From Leptospira perolatii (GTDB lineage: Bacteria; Spirochaetota; Leptospiria; Leptospirales; Leptospiraceae), in contig NZ_NPDZ01000031.1 in assembly GCF_002811875.1 (NCBI RefSeq), positions 1-5,141 of the forward strand: 5,141 nt of DNA, given 5' to 3'. Both the position numbers and the translations under genes were made by a program. The notes under the pieces are model-generated. The model saw only the letters and a program-made list of their open reading frames with translations, did not search any database and had not been told where the DNA came from. Of this stretch, positions 1-5,141 are shown in pieces. Each line of letters begins with the position of its first letter. The first letter of the stretch is position 1.

Positions 1-1319
1 ACTTCGGACCGAATCTTTCCTTTCGCGGAATCGACAACGACCGCTACTATAGATTAAAACCGGAAAACCAAATATTATACGAAGATTTTACAGGAACAGG
101 GAATACCCTGAACATGAACAATCCGAGAGTGTTGCAGTTAATCATGGATAGTTTGCGCTATTGGATTACTGAAATGCATGTAGACGGTTTTAGATTCGAC
201 TTGGCGAGTACACTCGCGCGAGAACTTTATGCAGTCAATGCGTTAGGCGCATTCTTCGATATCATTCACCAAGACCCGGTCATTTCCCAAGTAAAGCTAA
301 TTGCAGAGCCCTGGGATCTAGGCGAAGGCGGGTATCAAGTAGGAAATTTTCCCGTTTTATGGACGGAGTGGAACGGGAAGTACAGAGATAGCATGAGGAA
401 ATTTTGGAGAGGAGATAGCCATATCCTGAGCGAGACTGCGACTAGATTCGCGGGCTCCAGCGATCTTTACGAATCTAGTGGTAAAAGGCCGTCTGCGAGT
501 ATTAATTTTATCACATGCCATGACGGCTTTACACTGCAAGATCTAGTTTCCTACGAAACAAAGCACAATGAAAGAAACTTAGAAAACGGACACGATGGAT
601 GGAACGAATCCATTATTTCAAACTTCGGAGTTGAGGGCCCTACTGATAAGAAAGAAATCCTTGAGATAAGAGAACGGATCAAGAGGAACATGATCGCGAC
701 TTTGTTGTTATCTCAAGGAGTTCCAATGATTTCCGGGGGAGACGAGCTAAGCAGAACTCAGCACGGAAACAACAACTCCTATTGCCAGGACAACGAACTA
801 AACTATTATCGATGGGCGTTAAAAGAAGAAGAGGAAGACTTTCTAAAGTTTGTACAGTCCTTAGTTAGTTTTCGAAAAAGTAATGGTGTCTTGAAGCGTA
901 GATATTTTTTTCAGGGAAGACCGATTCGAGGAACTTCCGTAAAAGATATACTTTGGCTGACAAGCGCAGGAAGAGAAATGACAGACGAGGAATGGAATTC
1001 AGGAGACGTAAAATGGCTCGGAATCCTCCTCCCATTGGAAGAAGTCGCCGAAACGGATCCTTATGGAGAAACGATCCAGGGAACTACCTTATTAATTCTG
1101 ATCAATTCCTCCGACCGAGAAATTTTGTTTAGCATTCCGAGTTATTCGGAAAACACACACTGGATGAGAATTTTCGACACTTGGAATCCGAAATTCGACG
1201 AAGCGGAACATTTCATTATACATGAGGAAGGCTATACATTAAGACCTCGTTCCATAGCAGTATTCAAAAATTGTAATCCAAGCAGGGACGTTCCTCTCTG
1301 CAAAACAAATCAATCTTAA
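1..1319 (+). CDS. glgX: Glycogen debranching enzyme GlgX (GH13), 3' part, 5' end outside window
   Basis: The protein hydrolyses alpha-1,6 branch linkages of phosphorylase-trimmed glycogen in the cytoplasm. The frame is open from the left edge (first full codon at 3), giving 438 visible residues; an ATG at 114 is internal, because the 37 codons before it continue the conserved GlgX sequence (LSFRGIDN, YYRL, DFTGTGNTLNM). All three GH13 catalytic acids are visible: the nucleophile Asp in VDGFRFDLA (codon 198-200), the acid/base Glu in LIAEPWDLG (306-308) and the transition-state Asp in TCHDGFTLQDL (522-524). The GlgX/isoamylase signature GDELSRTQHGNNNSYCQDNE follows, then a C-terminal beta domain with the typical DILWLTSAGREMTDEEW segment. 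The missing 5' part should encode the N-terminal CBM48-like domain and the start of the barrel. The TAA stop shares its last base with the malQ ATG. An isoamylase/TreX name is possible, but the motifs fit GlgX best. No frameshift is seen. Confidence 0.95.
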   Translation, partial: FGPNLSFRGIDNDRYYRLKPENQILYEDFTGTGNTLNMNNPRVLQLIMDSLRYWITEMHVDGFRFDLASTLARELYAVNALGAFFDIIHQDPVISQVKLIAEPWDLGEGGYQVGNFPVLWTEWNGKYRDSMRKFWRGDSHILSETATRFAGSSDLYESSGKRPSASINFITCHDGFTLQDLVSYETKHNERNLENGHDGWNESIISNFGVEGPTDKKEILEIRERIKRNMIATLLLSQGVPMISGGDELSRTQHGNNNSYCQDNELNYYRWALKEEEEDFLKFVQSLVSFRKSNGVLKRRYFFQGRPIRGTSVKDILWLTSAGREMTDEEWNSGDVKWLGILLPLEEVAETDPYGETIQGTTLLILINSSDREILFSIPSYSENTHWMRIFDTWNPKFDEAEHFIIHEEGYTLRPRSIAVFKNCNPSRDVPLCKTNQS

Positions 1320-3412
1320 TGAATCCGGCACTCTCAGAGCTAGCCTCCTTTTGCGGAATCGCTCCGGAATATTATGATTTAGAGGGAAAATTACACGAGT
1401 TAGACGAGAGGACAGCTTTAGGAATTTTAAAAGCGCTAGGGATAGATTCTGCTGAGCTTTCCAATTCAGAATGGGCTTTTCGCAAAAGAGAGAGAGAAAG
1501 AATATCTCAGGTTTTTGAACCAACTTACTTTTTCACGGAAGAGCATAACGAAATCGAAATACAGTTTAGATGGCCGCTGTCTTTGGATTTTGGTGAAACA
1601 GAATGCAGAATCTCGTTAGAAGATGGTTCCTGTCTCTCCTTCCCATTCTCTGAAACTAACCAAAGAGAGGAAAAAGATTTCTTTGGATATAAATACGCCG
1701 AATATAGACTATTGATTCCCAGGAACTTACCTCAAGGATATCATCAAATTTCTTTGGAAAAGTTTTCCGCAAAAGCGGAGAGCTTGCAAGGAACTTCGTC
1801 CTTACTAGTAGTCCATCCAAGTTCCTGTTTTACCTGGACTGAGAGGCGCACGGGAATTTCTGCTCAGCTATATTCTCTTAGAACTCCTTGGAATGACGGA
1901 ATCGGAGATTTTAATGATTTACTGGAATTAGGAAAGGACTGCACAAGAAATGGATTTTCCGTACTAGGAATGAATCCTTTACATTCACTTTTTTCTCATT
2001 TACCGAACCACAGAAGTCCGTATTCTCCATCGAATCGACTTTTCCGCAATCCGATTTATATTCATATCCCCTGGTTGTTTGAAAACTTAGGCATAAACAT
2101 TAAAGATAGCGAATATTCTATTGAAAGAGAATCTCCGATATTTAAAAACGAAAAGTCACAAGATTGCATCGATTACGATCTTATATTCCGTTTCAAATTC
2201 AAATATTTTCAAAAAGCCTTTCTGGAGTTTAGTAACTCTAAAGATGATAAGGCAATAAAAAGCCGAGCCAATTTTAAAGAGTTTCAAGAAAGAGAAGGTT
2301 CTGCTTTATTCGAGCATTGTTTATTTGAAAGCCTTTGCGAAAAAATAGAAGGCTTCGGTCCGAATTTTCATCCAGGCTGGCCTAAAGGGTTCGAAAACTA
2401 CTTAGGAGAAAGCGTCTCAAAGGAAGTCGCAGCCAACCAGGATCGAATTGAATTTTTTCAGTTTTTACAATGGGAAGCAGAAAGGCAACTTACGTTAGTA
2501 AACGAACATTTCAACCAAATCGGATTAGCTCTTTACCTTGACCTCGCAGTGGCGCCTCATCCCCAAGGAAGCGAGGTTTGGTCAAATCGGGAACTTTACA
2601 GCTCTTATGCGAGTATAGGAGCTCCTCCGGATCATTTTTCTCCGGAAGGACAAAACTGGGGAATTTCCCCCATTTTGCCCCAGAGACTACGCCAGAATGA
2701 ATATATTTTGTTCAGGAAACTACTTCAAAAAAATATGATATTCGGAGGAGCGCTCAGAATAGACCATGCTTTAGGATTGTTTAAACTGTTTTGGATTCCG
2801 GAAGGTGCAAAGGTCGGAGGCTACGTAAACTATCCCTGGCAAGATTTGCTAAAATTGATCGCCTTAGAAAGTCAGAGAAATCGCTGCCTCGTCATTGGTG
2901 AAGATTTAGGAAATGTCCCAGAGGAAGTAAAAATCAATTTAATGAATTTCGGAATCTACTCCTGGAAAGTTTTGATATTCGAAAAAGATGCCTCAGGACA
3001 ATTTAAGCCCCTAACCGATTACCCATGGCATTCAGTTGCAACTCACAATACACATGACTTGCCGACGTTAAAAGGCTATCTTGTCGGTGCAGATATTCAT
3101 GAACGTGTCAAGCTAGGGCAGATTTCGAACGACCAGTACGCCGAAATGTTAAAGGAAAGAAAGTTAGAAGAGCAAAAAATCTTTTCTTTGTACCGTCAGG
3201 TTTCGGCGCAAAATGAAATTTCATCGCACACAGAAGCTCCAATTTCTACAAATGAGCTTCTAAGTTTATTAGATAAATGTAACTCTCAAATATTGCTCTA
3301 CTCATTGGGCGACATATTGGAAGAAACAGAGCAACCGAACCTTCCGGGAACTGTGGACGAGTATCCGAACTGGAAATTAAGATATAGAAGCTTTTGGAAA
3401 ACATACCTGTAG
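1319..3412 (+). CDS. malQ: 4-alpha-glucanotransferase MalQ (amylomaltase, GH77)
   Basis: The enzyme transfers alpha-1,4-glucan segments between malto-oligosaccharides with release of glucose, so it can process the short chains freed by GlgX; cytoplasmic. The 697-residue length matches the long, E. coli-type MalQ. Residues 1 to about 160 form the N-terminal extension of that type (LASFCGI, then ALGILKALGI) followed by a beta-rich part. The GH77 barrel comes next, with GAPPD (434-438), GQNWG (444-448), the nucleophile D482 in RIDHALG, the acid/base E528 in VIGEDLGNVP and the third acid D580 in NTHDLP. The closing motif EQPNLPGTVDEYPNW (671-685) shows the C-terminus is intact. The ATG overlaps the glgX stop (TAATG) and has no Shine-Dalgarno sequence in front of it, so translation is probably coupled to glgX. 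No later ATG is preferable, since the conserved N-terminus starts within about five residues. Confidence 0.96.
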   Translation: MNPALSELASFCGIAPEYYDLEGKLHELDERTALGILKALGIDSAELSNSEWAFRKRERERISQVFEPTYFFTEEHNEIEIQFRWPLSLDFGETECRISLEDGSCLSFPFSETNQREEKDFFGYKYAEYRLLIPRNLPQGYHQISLEKFSAKAESLQGTSSLLVVHPSSCFTWTERRTGISAQLYSLRTPWNDGIGDFNDLLELGKDCTRNGFSVLGMNPLHSLFSHLPNHRSPYSPSNRLFRNPIYIHIPWLFENLGINIKDSEYSIERESPIFKNEKSQDCIDYDLIFRFKFKYFQKAFLEFSNSKDDKAIKSRANFKEFQEREGSALFEHCLFESLCEKIEGFGPNFHPGWPKGFENYLGESVSKEVAANQDRIEFFQFLQWEAERQLTLVNEHFNQIGLALYLDLAVAPHPQGSEVWSNRELYSSYASIGAPPDHFSPEGQNWGISPILPQRLRQNEYILFRKLLQKNMIFGGALRIDHALGLFKLFWIPEGAKVGGYVNYPWQDLLKLIALESQRNRCLVIGEDLGNVPEEVKINLMNFGIYSWKVLIFEKDASGQFKPLTDYPWHSVATHNTHDLPTLKGYLVGADIHERVKLGQISNDQYAEMLKERKLEEQKIFSLYRQVSAQNEISSHTEAPISTNELLSLLDKCNSQILLYSLGDILEETEQPNLPGTVDEYPNWKLRYRSFWKTYL

Positions 3413-3535
3413 AGGTGATTTCGCTTTTGGAGTAAATGGAATCTTTAAAGGAAGGAGAATCTTTGGATTTCAGCTTGCTGCCTTTACGCTTGATAATTAT
3501 CCTCAGAGCTAAAAGCCTTTAGTTATACGCCGGTC

Positions 3536-3934
3536 TTACCAAATGGTTTTTAATCCGGAGCTCTTATACTTTTTCATCACTGAATCTTTTGAAATCAAAG
3601 TATATTTTTTAGAGATGCACTGCCAAATAATCATTCTATCAAAAGGATCCTTATGAAAACTTTCTTTCAATTTATGGTACGAGGACGCATCTTCGGGACT
3701 AAGTTCAATAGTATTAATGTTTAACTTTTCAATATAATTTAAAATATCCTCTGGCTTGATCCCAGAAAGATTTAGCTTTCCTAACCTGAACTTTAGAGAG
3801 ATTTCCCATAAAGAGATTGAACTTACAAAAATTTGATTATCTTGATTTTCAATAATCTCAATAACTTCCTTGCTTAACTGTTTTGAATCTCCGATCATCC
3901 ATAATAATGCATGAGTATCTAATAAATAAGGCAT
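3536..3934 (-). CDS. vapC: VapC-family PIN-domain ribonuclease toxin
   Basis: This is the toxin of a type II toxin-antitoxin pair, expected to be a Mg2+-dependent ribonuclease held inactive by the antitoxin encoded just upstream. The 132 residues form a single PIN domain of normal length. The acidic metal-binding set is complete: D6 in LLDTHALLW, E44 in SLWEIS, D96 and D99 in HKDPFDRMI, and D117 in LISKD. The LLDTHALLW and KDPFDRM motifs are characteristic of VapC proteins paired with Phd/YefM-type antitoxins. The ATG overlaps the antitoxin TAA by one base, and the nearest GAGG (3951-3954) lies 16 nt upstream, too far for ordinary initiation, so translational coupling is likely. The gene is very AT-rich (about 30% GC at 3721-3900, against about 44% in glgX), consistent with horizontal acquisition. 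The RNA target cannot be read from the sequence; several studied VapC toxins cut initiator tRNA. Confidence 0.92.
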   Translation of the reverse strand: MPYLLDTHALLWMIGDSKQLSKEVIEIIENQDNQIFVSSISLWEISLKFRLGKLNLSGIKPEDILNYIEKLNINTIELSPEDASSYHKLKESFHKDPFDRMIIWQCISKKYTLISKDSVMKKYKSSGLKTIW

Positions 3935-4170
3935 TATAAATTAAGAAATTCCTCTTCAGATATACTAAAATCTTCCGAAAAAGAGATCTTCACCTTTCCA
4001 TCGAGGGGACCAATTTTTCTTTTTGAACTAGTTTTTTTCTCAATAGGAACAATCATTGCCACAGGCTTCTTTCCTTTACCAAAAAGAATTCCCACTTTTT
4101 CTCCATTCTTAACATATTCCAAAACCTCAGAGAATCGAGATTTGAGTTCTCCAACAGGGAAAGATTTCAT
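3934..4170 (-). CDS. Phd/YefM-family antitoxin
   Basis: This 78-residue protein is the predicted antitoxin for the PIN toxin encoded directly downstream. Residues 1-45 fit the Phd/YefM DNA-binding and dimerisation fold: a short strand (KSFPVGEL), a helix (KSRFSEVLEYVKNG), then the two strands KVGILFGKGKKPVAMIVPI. Residues 46-52 are a basic linker. The tail, IGPLDGKVKISFSEDF followed by an acidic EEEF segment, matches the toxin-binding C-terminus of Phd antitoxins that partner VapC. In this family the antitoxin usually represses its own promoter, and palindromes lie immediately upstream of the ATG. The ATG at 4170 has no Shine-Dalgarno sequence and sits at or within a base or two of the predicted transcription start. 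Assignment to Phd/YefM rather than AbrB-type VapB rests on the N-terminal pattern. Confidence 0.9.
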   Translation of the reverse strand: MKSFPVGELKSRFSEVLEYVKNGEKVGILFGKGKKPVAMIVPIEKKTSSKRKIGPLDGKVKISFSEDFSISEEEFLNL

Positions 4171-4190
4171 ACTTACGATTTAACGTAAGT
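4171..4190. promoter_or_regulatory. Palindrome overlapping the -10 and abutting the antitoxin ATG (candidate operator)
   Basis: ACTTACG-ATTTAA-CGTAAGT is a perfect inverted repeat with 7-bp arms and a 6-bp centre that coincides with the predicted -10 on the minus strand. It ends exactly at the antitoxin start codon. Its position is what is expected of an operator bound by the Phd-type antitoxin or the toxin-antitoxin complex; that role is inference from family behaviour. Confidence 0.6.
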
Positions 4191-4204
4191 TGACAACTTG
4201 TCAA
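4178..4204 (-). promoter_or_regulatory. Predicted sigma70-type promoter of the antitoxin-toxin operon
   Basis: On the minus strand a perfect -35 TTGACA lies at 4204-4199. A -10 candidate TTAAAT (4 of 6 matches to TATAAT) lies at 4183-4178, with a short 15-nt spacer; the one-base-shifted TAAATC would give 16 nt but fewer matches. Transcription from TTAAAT would start near 4171, next to the antitoxin ATG (4170-4168), which predicts a leaderless or almost leaderless mRNA. This fits the lack of a ribosome binding site. The -35 is a strong match and the -10 is only fair. Confidence 0.5.
4187..4204. promoter_or_regulatory. Two overlapping palindromes spanning the -35 (candidate second operator)
   Basis: AAGTTG-A-CAACTT (4187-4199) and TTGACAA-C-TTGTCAA (4190-4204) are both perfect and overlap by ten bases. 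The second contains TTGACA on each strand, so it covers the minus-strand -35 of the antitoxin operon and could also act as a -35 for rightward transcription, although no good plus-strand -10 follows at the right distance. Together with the neighbouring palindrome it gives two adjacent protein-binding candidates whose centres are about 16 bp apart (4180.5 and 4197). Confidence 0.5.
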
Positions 4205-4339
4205 GATAAAACATAGGAAATTTCTTACGCAAATTCATTCCGCTAAATTTTGCCCGGATTCTTCCCAAAAGAATTCTAAAAATAGAAGCAGTCTTGGCCC
4301 GAAGATCGTCTAAGTGGATGCGTCCAACAGGACTGCAAT

Positions 4340-4344
4340 AGGAG
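4340..4344 (+). promoter_or_regulatory. Shine-Dalgarno site fixing the start of the DoxX-like gene
   Basis: AGGAG lies 8 nt before the ATG at 4353, an ideal spacing. The alternative in-frame GTG at 4314 has no comparable purine-rich site before it and would add 13 residues (VDASNRTAIGADS) that do not look like part of the membrane domain. I see no convincing promoter in 4205-4339. Confidence 0.75.
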
Positions 4345-4352
4345 CAGATTCG

Positions 4353-4784
4353 ATGAGCATTTTTGGATTAGCCCCGGTCGTTACCACACGGGTTCAAGAT
4401 ATATTTAGATTCGTCTTAGGGGCCTTCTTAAGCATCGCTGGACTAAGCCATTTAACTTGGCGCAGAACTGAGTTCTTGGCACAGGTCCCTCCGTGGTTGC
4501 CCATGGATCCGGATTTGGTTGTACTTCTTTCCGGTTTCGCGGAAATAGCGCTTGGGTTATCCTTATTATTTCTTTATAAGTATAAGGCAGAAGTTGGTTG
4601 GGCAGTTGCCATCTTTTTCGTACTAATATTTCCAGGAAATATCTCTCAGTTTATGAACAAAATCAACGCCTTCGGATTGAATTCTGATACTTCCAGAGGA
4701 ATACGTCTACTTTTCCAACCAGTGCTTGTCGCCTGGGCCCTTTGGTCTACGGGAGCCTGGAAGGCCTGGAGAGAACGCCCTTAA
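4353..4784 (+). CDS. DoxX-like four-helix inner-membrane protein
   Basis: This 143-residue integral membrane protein has four predicted hydrophobic segments at about 17-34, 55-74, 79-97 and 117-133. The family features visible are the first-helix ending GLSHLTW, the loop PPWLP (46-50), the second-helix pattern SGFAEIALGLSLL, the FPGN motif (93-96) ending helix 3, and the Arg-rich entry to helix 4 (RGIRLLFQ). These fit the uncharacterised DoxX-related membrane proteins of the COG4270 type. No biochemical role is established for this subgroup; some DoxX relatives are tied to thiosulfate oxidation or oxidative stress, but nothing here supports either. The ATG at 4353 is chosen over the in-frame GTG at 4314 because of the well-placed AGGAG. 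It diverges from the toxin-antitoxin operon and appears to be transcribed alone. The C-terminus (WKAWRERP) is basic. Confidence 0.8.
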   Translation: MSIFGLAPVVTTRVQDIFRFVLGAFLSIAGLSHLTWRRTEFLAQVPPWLPMDPDLVVLLSGFAEIALGLSLLFLYKYKAEVGWAVAIFFVLIFPGNISQFMNKINAFGLNSDTSRGIRLLFQPVLVAWALWSTGAWKAWRERP

Positions 4785-4834
4785 CTTTCTCTTGAGCTCA
4801 GTCGAAAACGTGAACCGCTTCCCTCATCCTCCGC

Positions 4835-4851
4835 CGTCACTTCCTGTGACG
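4835..4851. repeat. Perfect hairpin, 6-bp stem with AGGAA loop on the minus strand
   Basis: CGTCAC-TTCCT-GTGACG is an uninterrupted inverted repeat. Read from the minus strand the loop is AGGAA closed by C-G. There is no U-tract on either side, so it is not an obvious intrinsic terminator for the upstream DoxX-like gene, although it starts only 50 bp past its stop. Confidence 0.7.
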
Positions 4852-4886
4852 AGCTCCGGAACGCTCCGCCATCCTGGCTTCGCTCT

Positions 4887-4903
4887 CGGGAATGCGTTTC
4901 CCG
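4887..4903. repeat. Perfect hairpin, 6-bp stem, 5-nt loop
   Basis: CGGGAA-TGCGT-TTCCCG is a perfect inverted repeat. It has the same stem and loop sizes as the hairpin at 4835-4851, and the two centres are 52 bp apart. No T-tract follows. Confidence 0.7.
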
Positions 4904-4955
4904 TTTCCTGTCTAAATCTCGGCGAGGGATTGCCTGTAGTTTATAGCTTGCCGCC

Positions 4956-4970
4956 TCCGGCTTTGCCGGA
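4956..4970. repeat. Perfect hairpin, 6-bp GC-rich stem, 3-nt loop
   Basis: TCCGGC-TTT-GCCGGA is a perfect, very stable inverted repeat inside the run 4951-4976. Its centre lies 68 bp after that of the preceding hairpin. It lacks a T-tract, so a terminator role is doubtful. Confidence 0.7.
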
Positions 4971-4993
4971 CCGGGCTCTACGCTTGTATCTGC

Positions 4994-5052
4994 ACCGCAC
5001 CATTTTATGCTTTTCTAATATGGCAATCTTCCACGATCAAGCATGGTGCGGT
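4994..5052. repeat. Long-range interrupted inverted repeat (arms ACCGCACCAT / ATGGTGCGGT)
   Basis: Ten-base perfect arms lie at 4994-5003 and 5043-5052. An alternative pairing uses ACCGCACC with GGTGCGGT, a 4-5-nt bulge, and then ATGCTT (5007-5012) with AAGCAT (5039-5044), giving 14 base pairs enclosing a 26-nt loop. A pairing this long is unlikely to be chance and suggests a structured RNA or the end of a repeat element. Confidence 0.6.
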
Positions 5053-5060
5053 TCAGGATA

Positions 5061-5141
5061 TCGCTGCGATCCCTGGCGGATACTTCAAGATGGAATATTA
5101 CACATTCCAAATGAACATATTCTGTTACGGAATATACCAAT
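5061..5141. other. Edge segment, open in one frame on each strand, coding status undecided
   Basis: On the plus strand an ATG at 5090 begins a 17-codon open stretch (MEYYTFQMNIF...) that reaches the window edge, with no Shine-Dalgarno site before it. On the minus strand a frame is open from the edge (codon 5140-5138) for 41 codons to a TAG at 5017-5015. I recognise neither product. The segment also holds GGAATAT at 5092-5098 and 5129-5135, ATATTC at 5117-5122, and an 11-bp palindrome ATCGC-T-GCGAT at 5060-5070. One of the two frames may be the end or start of a gene lying to the right. Confidence 0.2.

Larger units (their letters stand above)
4785..5060. repeat. GC-rich hairpin-dense intergenic tract, probable dispersed repeat element
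   Basis: This stretch has no supportable gene, and 4801-4980 is about 59% GC, well above the genes beside it. It holds three perfect 6-bp stems with 3-5-nt loops and a larger interrupted inverted repeat, each listed separately. Its short words recur (CTCCG, CCGCC, ATCCT/TTCCT), and on the minus strand AGGA(A/T) occurs at 4909-4905, 4875-4871, 4845-4841 and 4830-4826. The minus strand is open without any ATG from about 5014 to a TAA at 4783-4781 and translates to an Arg/Ser-rich sequence, which looks like a repeat read through rather than a protein. Whether it is multicopy cannot be seen from one window. Confidence 0.45.

Noticed and set aside
357..539. 60-codon minus-strand open frame inside glgX
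   Set aside because: It lies antisense to the catalytic core of glgX and has no recognisable domain; it is a shadow of the coding strand.
1239..1523. 94-codon minus-strand open frame across the glgX-malQ junction
   Set aside because: It is antisense to two well-supported coupled genes and has no recognisable family features.
3439..3464. Direct repeat GAATCTTT twice, 18 bp apart
   Set aside because: Only 8 bp and two copies in purine-rich sequence; no supporting structure.
3436..3522. 28-codon plus-strand frame after malQ, with GGAG in front of the ATG
   Set aside because: The GGAG-to-ATG gap is only 3 nt, the peptide is unrecognised, and it lies in a convergent spacer; chance is the simpler explanation.
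3508..3525. Possible terminator CTAAA-AGCC-TTTAG between malQ and vapC
   Set aside because: The stem has only 5 AT-rich pairs and there is no T-tract on either side, too weak to call an intrinsic terminator.
4190..4219. Rightward promoter for the DoxX-like gene using the plus-strand TTGACA of the palindrome
   Set aside because: No acceptable -10 lies 15-19 nt downstream; the TTGACA is explained by palindrome symmetry.
4835..4970. CRISPR array suggested by regularly spaced hairpins
   Set aside because: The hairpin sequences differ from one another, so there is no repeated unit with spacers, and no cas gene is present.
4781..5014. About 78-codon open minus-strand stretch with an Arg/Ser-rich translation
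   Set aside because: It has no ATG and no ribosome binding site, and overlaps the hairpin-rich tract; it reads like a repeat rather than a gene.

Overview
The window looks like a stretch of spirochaete chromosome, most likely Leptospira or a close relative. This rests on the moderately AT-rich coding style, the codon texture and an impression of the family variants; nothing in the window proves the genus. Composition falls into three zones (hand counts): about 44% GC in glgX (121-300), about 30% in the toxin-antitoxin pair (3721-3900) and about 59% in the 3' non-coding tail (4801-4980).

Region 1 (1-3412, plus strand) is a glycogen / alpha-glucan breakdown operon. The 3' part of glgX, a GH13 glycogen debranching enzyme, runs in from the left edge and shares one base with malQ, a full-length GH77 4-alpha-glucanotransferase, at a TAATG stop/start junction. 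GlgX cuts alpha-1,6 branches from trimmed glycogen, and MalQ disproportionates the short linear glucans released, so the pair is a coherent pathway unit. A 123-bp convergent spacer (3413-3535) follows; I see no gene and no strong terminator in it.

Region 2 (3536-4204, minus strand) is a type II toxin-antitoxin module: a Phd/YefM-like antitoxin followed by a VapC-family PIN-domain ribonuclease toxin, again joined by a TAATG one-base overlap. Directly upstream of the antitoxin ATG lie three palindromes (two of them overlapping) that contain a consensus TTGACA -35 and a probable -10. The predicted transcription start is at or next to the ATG, so the mRNA may be leaderless and the palindromes are good candidate autoregulatory operators.

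Region 3 (4353-4784, plus strand) is a small four-helix membrane protein of the DoxX-like type. Its Shine-Dalgarno sequence points to the ATG at 4353 rather than the in-frame GTG at 4314.

Region 4 (4785-5141) has no convincing gene. It is a GC-rich tract with three perfect 6-bp hairpins spaced about 50-70 bp apart, plus a larger interrupted inverted repeat (4994-5052). On the minus strand it carries four AGGA(A/T) motifs, one of them in the loop of a good hairpin. It is probably a dispersed structured repeat; a structured RNA is the more interesting alternative. The last 80 bases are AT-richer, with short GAATAT/ATATTC repeats, and are open in a frame on each strand up to the window edge.
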